Shown here: positions 8,453 to 15,263 of the stretch, piece by piece
Layout: each line of letters opens with the position of its first letter
How positions within the stretch are numbered: the first letter of the stretch is position 1
NCBI GenBank assembly: GCA_964510525.1
Contig: CAZECE010000063.1
Span: 1 to 26,280, forward strand
Direction: 5' to 3'
DNA from: CAZECE01 sp964510525
Lineage (GTDB): Bacteria > Pseudomonadota > Gammaproteobacteria > Pseudomonadales > JANQJO01
DNA length: 26,280 bases
Translations under genes and position numbers: made by a program
Notes under the pieces: generated by a model
Database searches by the model: none
What the model was told of the DNA's origin: nothing
Seen by the model: only the letters and a program-made list of their open reading frames with translations

Positions 8453-8552
8453 GGTGTGAGTTCTCCTCGATTATTATTACAGGCTTAAAGGCCATTATTC
8501 ACGATCTTTAGGTGATCAAATATATAACAAAGACACGTTTTGGCCGGACATA

Positions 8553-9524
8553 TTAAGACGCAATAAAGGCTTCAAGTCTAGAAAAAACTGATGTCTTCAT
8601 CAGTGTATCATCAGTTTTGAAAGACGTCAGGTCTGGCCACTGACGCTGCCAGGTCATTTGGCGCTTCGCTAACTGGCGAGTTGCCACCAGCGCTCGATAC
8701 TGAGCTTCAGCTTGATCATGCAGGCCGTCCAAATACTGCCAAATCTGACGATAGCCAACACTGCGCATAGCGGGCAAGTCAGCATGCAAAGCCGGATTTT
8801 GCTTCAATGCGGCCACCTCATCAACAAAACCTGAGGCCATCATGAGTGATAAGCGAGCCTCTAATCGTTGATGTAGCTGTGACCTGTTACCAGGCCACAA
8901 CCCCAATGCCAACACGTTAAAACGCTGATTGACAACGCTGTCGCCCAGCTGAGTGTTTTGTGAAGCAGCCAACCAATCAGACAAAGGCTTACCCGTCAGC
9001 TGAAAAACTTCCAACGCTCGCTGAATCCGCTGCTGATCATTTGGGTGCACTCGTTGCGCTGTAACCGGGTCAACGGATTGCAACTCATGATGCAAAGCAG
9101 GCCATCCTAATTGCGTTGCTCGAATCATAATCTGATCTCGAAGCTCAGGGTTTGCAGAGGGCAACTCCGCCAACCCACGCAGCAAGGCTTTAAAATACAA
9201 AAACGTCCCTCCTACCAGGCACGGAATTTTGCCCTTTTTGGTAATTTCATGAATTAATTCTGAAGCCTGCTGACAAAAGTGCTCAACAGAATACGATTCT
9301 GAGGGATCACACACATCTATTAAATGATGTGGCGCCAAACTTAATTCAGCCAAAGAAGGCTTAGCGGTGCCAATATCCAGGCCCTTATAGACCATCGCCG
9401 AATCAACACTGATGATTTCAAGCGGGAAACGCTGGACACATGCAATGGCTAATTGGGTTTTACCGATGCCGGTAGGACCCATGATGAGTACAAGAGGAGT
9501 AGAAAACGCTTTTGAATACGGCAT
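8553..9524 (-). CDS. miaA: tRNA dimethylallyltransferase MiaA
   Basis: A 323-residue enzyme that transfers a dimethylallyl group to N6 of A37 in tRNAs reading UNN codons. The P-loop GPTGIGKT is at residues 16-23, followed by the family segments ISVDSAMVYKGLDIGTAKPS and HHLIDVCDPSESYSVEHF. The C-terminal part has RQLAKRQMTWQRQW, typical of MiaA. In related genomes mutL usually lies upstream; here the upstream neighbour is a T3SS gene that ends 41 bp away on the same strand. MiaA itself is complete and normal. Confidence 0.97.
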   Translation of the reverse strand: MPYSKAFSTPLVLIMGPTGIGKTQLAIACVQRFPLEIISVDSAMVYKGLDIGTAKPSLAELSLAPHHLIDVCDPSESYSVEHFCQQASELIHEITKKGKIPCLVGGTFLYFKALLRGLAELPSANPELRDQIMIRATQLGWPALHHELQSVDPVTAQRVHPNDQQRIQRALEVFQLTGKPLSDWLAASQNTQLGDSVVNQRFNVLALGLWPGNRSQLHQRLEARLSLMMASGFVDEVAALKQNPALHADLPAMRSVGYRQIWQYLDGLHDQAEAQYRALVATRQLAKRQMTWQRQWPDLTSFKTDDTLMKTSVFSRLEAFIAS

Positions 9525-9565
9525 TTATTAAAAGGCGTGAAAAAATAAAAAACAACTTATAACAA

Positions 9566-10744
9566 TTACATATTACGAGCAATAGAGAGAAGCGCTTTAC
9601 CCAGCTGATCCATGGCATTAGTAAGCGCCGTCATTAGTGCCGCGTATTGATTAAGAAAGCGCTGAGCTTCTAACATTTCAATCTGATTCAAGTTAGTGAT
9701 ATTATCTATCTCTTGATTAAGCGTATCGATAACAGCATCGGCATTATCTGGATGCATCATTGAATTAAATGTATCTTCGCTAATACCGTACACTTCTTCG
9801 GCAAATAGTTTAACTAGCGCACGATCGGACTTACCGTCAATATCACTAGAGGATTTTCCTGCCAACCATTCATCATAATCCGATGTGCCATCTTCCCCGC
9901 CGAGGTGCATGAAACCTTCAATTACGCGCTCTGAGTAATACAATTCCCCTTTGGTTTCATCGTATTCGCCAACTTCATCTACATAACCTGAACCTTCTGA
10001 TGTAACATCAACTCCATTTTCATCATAAACAGTTGTTTTAAAATCCGTACTCGCATCGTCCCAATCTTGACCCTCGGTAGTTGTTCTAGTAACTTCAGCT
10101 GGCCCACCCTCCGGGCCTAACTTTATTTTTACCCCATACTGACCACTGGTAATCAAAATATCACCAGAACCATCCTCACCATCCCCGTACGCAAAATCTA
10201 TTTTAATTGGTCCACTCGACGTTTCAAATACGACACTCTCACCATTGTTAAACGCATCACTTACATTAGTGACCCCGCCTAGACCTTCGATATTATTCGA
10301 ATTTTTAGCAAAAAATTCATCAATATTGTTTGCATCTAAATATACAGTGTTACCGTCATCATCAGTCCAGGTAATTTCATTGGCATCCAACATATAAGCT
10401 TTGTCATCAACAATAACGAGAAAATGGTCTTCACCAACAGGGATGATCGTATCATCAGAATCGTTTCCATCTACATCTTCACTTTCAATATCAGGAGACG
10501 TTACATCCACTTCCCCTACTGCACTGGAATCGGTTGCGTTCAAACCTCTAAGCATGGCAATCAAATCCGTAAGACTTGCCGCCATCAGCATGTTTTCTCT
10601 AATGACATTAACAATCTCCTGCATCCGCCCTTCAACCAGTTCAAACTGACCGAACATGTATGAAAACAGCGCTTCAACAAATTCATTTGTTGTATCAAAG
10701 TCACCACGACTCGGCTGGCCACTATCAAAAGTTACATCGCTCAT
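9566..10744 (-). CDS. Probable T3SS filament or tip protein, EspA-like ends with large acidic insert
   Basis: A 392-residue protein and the last gene of the T3SS operon. N-terminal helices (about 21-69) include ALFSYMFGQFEL, which resembles the FSYMYQAQSNL stretch I recall from EspA. A C-terminal helix (about 336-392) includes RFLNQYAALMTALTNAM and ends IARNM. Between them lies a domain (about 75-335) crowded with Asp, Glu, Gly, Thr and Ser (EDVDGNDSDD, TWTDDDGNTVYLDANN, DFAYGDGEDGSGD), probably beta-rich. EspA and SseB are about half this length. Helical ends around a variable exposed centre are the plan of needle-tip and filament proteins. The start overlaps the upstream gene by 4 nt. The gene is certain; the role is inferred from weak similarity and position. 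Confidence 0.5.
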   Translation of the reverse strand: MSDVTFDSGQPSRGDFDTTNEFVEALFSYMFGQFELVEGRMQEIVNVIRENMLMAASLTDLIAMLRGLNATDSSAVGEVDVTSPDIESEDVDGNDSDDTIIPVGEDHFLVIVDDKAYMLDANEITWTDDDGNTVYLDANNIDEFFAKNSNNIEGLGGVTNVSDAFNNGESVVFETSSGPIKIDFAYGDGEDGSGDILITSGQYGVKIKLGPEGGPAEVTRTTTEGQDWDDASTDFKTTVYDENGVDVTSEGSGYVDEVGEYDETKGELYYSERVIEGFMHLGGEDGTSDYDEWLAGKSSSDIDGKSDRALVKLFAEEVYGISEDTFNSMMHPDNADAVIDTLNQEIDNITNLNQIEMLEAQRFLNQYAALMTALTNAMDQLGKALLSIARNM

Positions 10745-11541
10745 ACCGGCAACGTCGCCCCCGTATATGCATTCGACGTAAGCTGATCAACCAATTGCGC
10801 AATTCGCTCCGCAATTTGTCTGAAAATTTGCGCCAACTCTTGAACCAGCTGATACATGTGTCCCAGTTTTTGAACCACAGCATTCGCTTCTTGCATCGTG
10901 GCATCCGCATGGGCGCCGAGTAAATTTGTAACAGCGTCTAACATTTCCTTTTGCGCACTCGCCAAATCTCTAATAACAGGAATTACATTATCTAAAACAC
11001 CAACCGACGCACCAAGAATATCAGAGGCCAAACTCGAGCCAAAACCAAAAGCAGCGAATAAACTTTCAACGGCCTTGGTAGCTGCAGTTGCCAGCTTTAA
11101 TCTATATTGAACTTTGGTTAATTCCATTATCTTTTTTCCAGCAGATAATTGGAATTCAGCCCCCTCCAGCATCTTTTTTGATTGAAGATTTTTAAAATTC
11201 AAATTCTTATTAATTGCTTTCAACATTGTTTGAAGCTCTTGATTGGAAATATCACGCATTACTTGACGCTGTTCTAACGAAAGTGTATTCATCATATATC
11301 CAACTTTATCAGCCACCATTGCAACTAATAAGAAAATATTACCATTGAAATTATCAATATCAATTTTAGGCATAGGTGGAAGCCGAGCATGAAAATCAAC
11401 TCTAGGCGAAAAGCTTGAAATTAGATCATCACCGTATGTATACCTATTTGATACCCAATCTATATATTGGTGGCTATTCTTGAGCACTTCCTCTGTGCCA
11501 CCCACCTGGTGATTTCCAGCATCAAATCCTGCTTTAGACAT
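10741..11541 (-). CDS. Probable T3SS translocator (YopD/EspB/SctB-like position)
   Basis: A 266-residue, almost entirely helical protein. A short hydrophobic helix lies at about 69-85 (IFLLVAMVADKVGYMMN), a polar coiled region at 88-150, and an Ala/Gly/Ser-rich apolar stretch at about 158-192 (FAAFGFGSSLASDILGASVG) that could be the single membrane segment of a minor translocator. C-terminal amphipathic helices (QLVQELAQIFRQIAERIAQL) follow. There is no signal peptide, as expected for a T3SS substrate. Its gene follows an LcrH-like chaperone and one other helical protein, the position of translocator genes in Ysc-type loci. I could not match it to a named family. Confidence 0.45.
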   Translation of the reverse strand: MSKAGFDAGNHQVGGTEEVLKNSHQYIDWVSNRYTYGDDLISSFSPRVDFHARLPPMPKIDIDNFNGNIFLLVAMVADKVGYMMNTLSLEQRQVMRDISNQELQTMLKAINKNLNFKNLQSKKMLEGAEFQLSAGKKIMELTKVQYRLKLATAATKAVESLFAAFGFGSSLASDILGASVGVLDNVIPVIRDLASAQKEMLDAVTNLLGAHADATMQEANAVVQKLGHMYQLVQELAQIFRQIAERIAQLVDQLTSNAYTGATLPV

Positions 11542-11568
11542 AACATAAATACCTTATATTGGTCATTT

Positions 11569-12495
11569 CTACACAAGCGTTCTTTCAACTATTTTTAAGG
11601 CCGCATTATAGTAAATCTCCATTATTCTGCGGATAGTTTGAAGTTGAGCGGAACCAAAATCACTGACAAGGCTTTGAAACACATCCAAAGTTATATCATA
11701 TTGACTTTGCTCTCTTTTAATTACTGCCTGCATTCTGTTTTTAGCTGCATTATTAATTGCCACCAAATAACTGCTCAACGCATCTTTTGCTTGAAAAATA
11801 CCTCTACCCATAACATCCGTACCGGGCATTACTTTTTCGGCACGCGCCCCCAGCAATAAATTAGCTGAAAATCCTTCAACATTTTTATATATTTGCCAGG
11901 CACGATTTCCATCAAAAGCTTTATCAATCATGGTATCTGCATTGATTCCATTAAAAACCGACATAATGTCAGGCAAATCATCATCCATTATGCTTTGACC
12001 AAAATAAGCCTGATACAGTTCGTCAAAATCTTTACCACTGTCCTCCGTTCTATTAAAAGCTTCGCTATAGAAACTCTTAATCTTAGACACCCACGATTCA
12101 AGCCCACTTTGAGTAGTGGGCGTTGGCAGATCAGCAAAAGTCTCAGTCTCTTTCTTAGAAAGCTCTAATGACGTATTAATAAACTTACGGTAGCTCTGCT
12201 TGTAATCAACCAAACGATCGTATTGACGCTCCATTTCTTCTGCTTGCAATGCCGAAAAGTTTTGCATTTGAATCAAAGACAACTGCCCTGCAAGCAAAAC
12301 AGCTGTCAGCAAATCCATTTTTGGATCCTCTATTAAACGCTCATAACTTTCAAATAATTGATCCGCGGCATACGCTTCTTGCTCCCAACTATCTAACTTC
12401 TTGATTGCAGCATCGTATTCTGAACGATTTAAATTATTAACGGAATCATTAAGGTTTTCATGAGCCGCATACCCCCCCACATTACCGCCTGACAT
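11569..12495 (-). CDS. Probable secreted T3SS translocon/tip component, unrecognised family
   Basis: A 308-residue helical protein and the first gene after the TPR chaperone, a slot occupied by the major translocator (yopB/sctE) in Ysc loci. It does not look like YopB: there is no pair of strong transmembrane helices, only a mildly hydrophobic helix at about 61-80 (LLTAVLLAGQLSLIQMQNF). Long coiled coils follow (ALQAEEMERQYDRLVDYKQS), then a middle acidic region (about 120-190) and a C-terminal helix (about 264-308). The N-terminus is Gly/Asn-rich and signal-less, fitting T3SS export. It may be a tip, filament or atypical translocator protein. Confidence 0.4.
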   Translation of the reverse strand: MSGGNVGGYAAHENLNDSVNNLNRSEYDAAIKKLDSWEQEAYAADQLFESYERLIEDPKMDLLTAVLLAGQLSLIQMQNFSALQAEEMERQYDRLVDYKQSYRKFINTSLELSKKETETFADLPTPTTQSGLESWVSKIKSFYSEAFNRTEDSGKDFDELYQAYFGQSIMDDDLPDIMSVFNGINADTMIDKAFDGNRAWQIYKNVEGFSANLLLGARAEKVMPGTDVMGRGIFQAKDALSSYLVAINNAAKNRMQAVIKREQSQYDITLDVFQSLVSDFGSAQLQTIRRIMEIYYNAALKIVERTLV

Positions 12496-12510
12496 CTTTT
12501 AAATAGCCCT

Positions 12511-13053
12511 CTATTTATTCTGATTTATGGAAGAAAGCACTTCATATTTAGAAGCCAAAGTAGCTTTATGTTTTAGCATCGCTTTATCAACATACCCCAA
12601 CTTTTCAAGCTTAGTAAGCAATTCAAAACTCTTAGAAAACATGTCCCAGTTAGACTGTTTAAAATAACATTCACACAAACGAAGATAACCAAGCGCAAAC
12701 TTAGGATTTTGATGAATAGCAGAAAGGTAGATTTTTATCGCATGATCATATTCATTACGCATTTGGAAGCACATACCCAAAGCAATAATAAATGTTAAAT
12801 TTTTATGGTCCATACAAACCAACACATGGAAAATCTCACCGGCTGATTTATATTGATGTTGTTTATATTGAGAATAACCTAACGCATATAGTGCATCCAG
12901 CATTCTATCTTCAACTTTAAACAAGTTCTTAATCGACAGATTATGCTCCATGACGTCACGAAATAGCTGCTTTCCAATACCACTATCATCATCAACATCA
13001 AGCTTATCAATAGCATCAATTATTTGATCAACAACTTGTTTTTTTCTATTCAT
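12511..13053 (-). CDS. LcrH/SycD-like class II T3SS chaperone (TPR)
   Basis: A 180-residue tetratricopeptide protein. Three TPR units can be traced between about residues 45 and 150 (LDALYALGYSQYKQHQYKSA; GMCFQMRNEYDHAIKIYLSA; LGYLRLCECYFKQSNWDMF), preceded by an N-terminal helical segment. Length and layout match LcrH/SycD/IpgC chaperones, which hold the two translocators in the bacterial cytosol before export. The gene sits immediately before the three putative secreted proteins (15-nt gap to the next), which supports them as its clients. The repeats are plain; the assignment to translocator chaperone rests on size and position. Confidence 0.72.
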   Translation of the reverse strand: MNRKKQVVDQIIDAIDKLDVDDDSGIGKQLFRDVMEHNLSIKNLFKVEDRMLDALYALGYSQYKQHQYKSAGEIFHVLVCMDHKNLTFIIALGMCFQMRNEYDHAIKIYLSAIHQNPKFALGYLRLCECYFKQSNWDMFSKSFELLTKLEKLGYVDKAMLKHKATLASKYEVLSSINQNK

Positions 13054-13076
13054 TGCTACAATTCCAAATACTTAGC

Positions 13077-13454
13077 CTATATTATATTTTTTCTTTTATT
13101 GTAAAAAACTCGCTTCATTTTAACGTCCTTACCATAAAAATTACTGCAATCACCATTGTAAATAGGGCTACCATTTAAAAAATCAGACTTATTTTTAGTG
13201 TACTCATTAGGATTGAGGTTTTTCATATTATTCTCGATACGCGTAACATCAAGATTCCATCGCCTTTTCTTGTTAATCGTACTCAGCTGCTGATCTGATT
13301 GATATTCTTGATAGAATTTTTCTTTAGACTGGTTAAAAGAATCATACAACGCCACTTTATAGCGAGGCGATTCTTCATATATACAGATTTCCTGATCATC
13401 CTGACCTGTGACTTGTTTAATCTTTCCAGTTAATTTCTTAAATAGATTCATCAT
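13077..13454 (-). CDS. Unknown small protein in T3SS operon
   Basis: A 125-residue basic protein, not recognised. The N-terminus is amphipathic (MMNLFKKLTGKIKQVTG). The rest is rich in Asn, Lys, Tyr and Asp, with a C-terminal run of positive residues (KMKRVFYNKRKN). There is no transmembrane segment or signal peptide. The coding region is very AT-rich. It is 23 nt upstream of the TPR chaperone and 12 nt after the preceding gene, so it is part of the operon. It may be an effector or accessory secreted protein; there is no sequence proof. Confidence 0.45.
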   Translation of the reverse strand: MMNLFKKLTGKIKQVTGQDDQEICIYEESPRYKVALYDSFNQSKEKFYQEYQSDQQLSTINKKRRWNLDVTRIENNMKNLNPNEYTKNKSDFLNGSPIYNGDCSNFYGKDVKMKRVFYNKRKNII

Positions 13455-13466
13455 AAGCGTTTCAAC

Positions 13467-13940
13467 TCAAGCATCAGGTTCATAATCGTACAAAGAAATG
13501 ATACCTGCATGAATTTGAGAAATCTGTGTCAGTTTGTTTTCCAGAGTAACCTCACACTCAGATAGTTCGAACTTAATATTTTCTTTATTCTGTTCAAAAT
13601 CTTTTAATAAGAGGCTAAAATCATCATTAATATCATTGAAGCTTGGACAATTGAGTTTAATCCAATGATTTAATTCATTTACATTAAAGATCTCTAACTT
13701 TTCGCCTACCGCCTCGTATAGCTTTTCTTGATTTACTCCAAAATCGTCATAGAAACGAGTCTCCTTGGAAATTAAATGAACCCACTTAAGCAGATCAACA
13801 CATTGCTTCAATTGTTGATTACAATTTTCTAAGCGATTTATTATTTCATCGATCTCCCGTTTTCTAATTTCATAATCATAAATCAAAGCCGAAAGCTTAA
13901 ATTCATGATTATCTAATGTTTCTCCTGCACAATAATTCAT
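13467..13940 (-). CDS. Unknown coiled-coil protein in T3SS operon
   Basis: A 157-residue acidic helical protein that I do not recognise. Heptad-like stretches occur at about 25-60 (IRKREIDEIINRLENCNQQL) and again at 105-150 (FEQNKENIKFELSECEVTLE). Five Cys residues are scattered through it. The start is preceded by GGATTAAAGC, an acceptable ribosome-binding region. It lies mid-operon between two other small unknown genes. Size and helicity would fit a tip-chaperone (LcrG-like), a regulator or a structural helper, but nothing distinguishes these. Confidence 0.5.
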   Translation of the reverse strand: MNYCAGETLDNHEFKLSALIYDYEIRKREIDEIINRLENCNQQLKQCVDLLKWVHLISKETRFYDDFGVNQEKLYEAVGEKLEIFNVNELNHWIKLNCPSFNDINDDFSLLLKDFEQNKENIKFELSECEVTLENKLTQISQIHAGIISLYDYEPDA

Positions 13941-13965
13941 GCTTTAATCCCAAAATCGAAATCAA

Positions 13966-14301
13966 CTATCGAACCATATAAGGTGAAAATTCAAAATTCT
14001 TACTTTTAGGTCGAGTGGTCGCACGTTTGGCTTGTTTTTTTGTTTCCAATGGCGCCAATTTATCAAGTTCTTGGTTAATCATTTTTTGAATCTTCTTCAC
14101 TTCATTAAGCTCATCTTTGCTCAGCTTTTTTAGTGCTTGAGTCACTGTACCATTCATTTCTTCTTCAATTTTTAACATTTTGTAGTTTTCTTTCAGCTTA
14201 TTAAATTGGTGATTTATTTTATTCAATTGTTTTTTTTGCTCGAATATCTTTTCATACTCAGAACTTACTTTTTTAACACTTTTAATTTTTTTTCCACGCA
14301 T
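13966..14301 (-). CDS. Unknown small basic coiled-coil protein in T3SS operon
   Basis: I place the start at the ATG at 14299-14301 (111 residues), not at the upstream ATG at 14340, because GAGGA lies 8 nt before it and the upstream extension has no comparable site. The protein is strongly basic and coiled-coil-like (SSEYEKIFEQKKQLNKINHQ; LSKDELNEVKKIQKMINQEL). Its tail is Lys/Arg/Thr-rich and ends SPYMVR. It resembles T3SS stalk-type (SctO-like) or small chaperone proteins in general character only; a true SctO is encoded at 21.1 kb. Function unknown. Confidence 0.5.
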   Translation of the reverse strand: MRGKKIKSVKKVSSEYEKIFEQKKQLNKINHQFNKLKENYKMLKIEEEMNGTVTQALKKLSKDELNEVKKIQKMINQELDKLAPLETKKQAKRATTRPKSKNFEFSPYMVR

Positions 14302-14349
14302 TCCTAAATTCCTCAGTAAATAAAATTTGATTAAAATCACATACCAGAT

Positions 14350-14697
14350 TTAACAAGACATCATGACCCTTCTTCTAAAATGATTGATTTGCTTACTCTT
14401 CTTTTTAGTTTTTTGGCTCTGCTCATAACTGCGTTCAGCGTTATCAAGGAAGTTTTGGATGTCTCTGAACTCAATAGGTGACAACTGCTCAATGTAATAC
14501 ACAATCTCTTCTCGATCGCCCTCCACACACTCCACATCCTCCAACGATTGATCCAACGCATCCAGTCTCTGTTTTGCAATAACTATAAAAGAATCTGTCT
14601 TGTGGATAAGATCAATGTCTTTACTATATTGTTCGTCTTCAGAGCTGTGTTTTTTGTCTTCAGAACTATATTGTTTGCCTTCAAACGCTTGACCCAT
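14350..14697 (-). CDS. Unknown small protein, first gene of minus-strand T3SS operon
   Basis: A 115-residue protein, not recognised. Residues 9-29 form a degenerate heptapeptide repeat (QYSSEDK, KHSSEDE, QYSKDID) in a polar, probably disordered N-terminus. The remainder looks helical (SFIVIAKQRLDALDQSLEDV; FRDIQNFLDNAERSYEQ) with a basic tail. The ribosome-binding site is weak. Being promoter-proximal and divergent from the sctW operon, it could be secreted early or act as a regulator, but the sequence does not say. The gene call is supported mainly by operon continuity (48 nt to the next start). Confidence 0.45.
   Translation of the reverse strand: MGQAFEGKQYSSEDKKHSSEDEQYSKDIDLIHKTDSFIVIAKQRLDALDQSLEDVECVEGDREEIVYYIEQLSPIEFRDIQNFLDNAERSYEQSQKTKKKSKQINHFRRRVMMSC
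14611..14673. repeat. Degenerate 21-bp tandem repeat, three units
   Basis: Three 21-bp units encode QYSSEDK, KHSSEDE and QYSKDID on the minus strand. The first two are clearly related at DNA level (both contain AGCTCTGAAGAC or AGTTCTGAAGAC) and the third is diverged. Confidence 0.65.
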
Positions 14698-14910
14698 AAA
14701 ATATAAAACTCATCACGATTTAGCTTGAAACAATTCTGAATGCGTTGAAGGTTCGTTTCAGCCACAATTAAGTAACAAGATGTAACATCTTATTCCACTC
14801 ATCACTTTGCTGACCACAAGAATGTAACGAGTTGAAACAACATGGGTTTAAAAAATAGAATAGAATCAACATCACGCAGATACCCTACTTCTTAAAGGCA
14901 TGAATACCCA
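14698..14910. promoter_or_regulatory. Divergent promoter region between the two T3SS operons
   Basis: This 213-bp gap separates the first genes of the minus-strand translocon-like operon and the plus-strand sctW operon, so promoters for both should be here. No convincing sigma-70 -35/-10 pair was found. It holds a perfect 15-bp palindrome (14777-14791) and TGTAAC copies at 14781 and 14823, plus a related AGTAAC at 14771. This arrangement fits activator-dependent promoters. Confidence 0.6.
14777..14791. promoter_or_regulatory. Perfect palindrome AAGATGT-A-ACATCTT, candidate regulator site
   Basis: The two 7-bp arms are exact inverted repeats around a single base. The site is central in the divergent T3SS promoter region, and its core TGTAAC recurs 42 bp away and upstream of the gene at 25285. 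It is a candidate operator for a dimeric transcription factor. Confidence 0.55.
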
Positions 14911-15213
14911 ATGTTTAATAGCCATGAATACGATGCCATCGATGAATTAATCGAAAACCAAAGGCAACAATTGCATGACGCAACCAATGACCAAGACAAT
15001 TTATTGAAACGCTTCTTTAAAGAAGCGCTATCACCAGAAGACTATAAAAAAATAGTTAAGAAAGCCTCTGATTTAAAAAAGCAGTCACCAGAAAGTTTTC
15101 AGAAGGCTAAAAACGCTGCAGATAGCGCCATGGCATCCACATACGCTAACCAACGTCATGATGCTCAAAAAAAACTCAACAGAAAAGCGGCACACAAACG
15201 TACCTGGGTTTGA
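14911..15213 (+). CDS. Unknown small protein, first gene of sctW operon
   Basis: A 100-residue charged helical protein, not recognised. It opens MFNSHEYDAIDELIENQ, continues with FFKEALSPEDYKKIVKKASD and ends in a basic stretch (KKLNRKAAHKRTWV). It has no membrane segment or signal peptide. An AAAGG lies about 12 nt before the ATG, a rather long spacing. It precedes sctW by 50 bp. In Ysc loci nothing obligatory occupies this place. Candidates are a secreted regulator, a chaperone partner or a small structural subunit; it does not show the needle (SctF) consensus I know. Confidence 0.5.
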   Translation: MFNSHEYDAIDELIENQRQQLHDATNDQDNLLKRFFKEALSPEDYKKIVKKASDLKKQSPESFQKAKNAADSAMASTYANQRHDAQKKLNRKAAHKRTWV

Positions 15214-15263
15214 ATCACATGGGCAACACAAAGAATGTTTTTTACGGATCAGAATACTAATTT

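Noticed and set aside
8490..8506. A 15-bp identical stretch (GCCATTATTCACGAT) shared between the hfq upstream region and the sctW coding region near 16067
   Set aside because: Among all pairs of positions in a window this long, one 15-bp match is not surprising, and there is no symmetry or regulatory context at the sctW copy.
10660..10923. Open frames on both strands across the junction of the two last T3SS-operon genes
   Set aside because: They are shadows of the 266- and 392-residue genes, which are joined by a clean 4-nt start-stop overlap.
14583..14765. Alternative minus-strand frame of 60 residues overlapping the first translocon-operon gene
   Set aside because: It overlaps the 115-residue gene in another frame, repeats only because of the underlying DNA repeat, and does not continue into the operon.
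14745..14773. Possible sigma-70 promoter TTGAAG-17-TTAAGT in the divergent T3SS region
   Set aside because: Only three of six bases match the -10 consensus and the AT-rich background makes such matches common.
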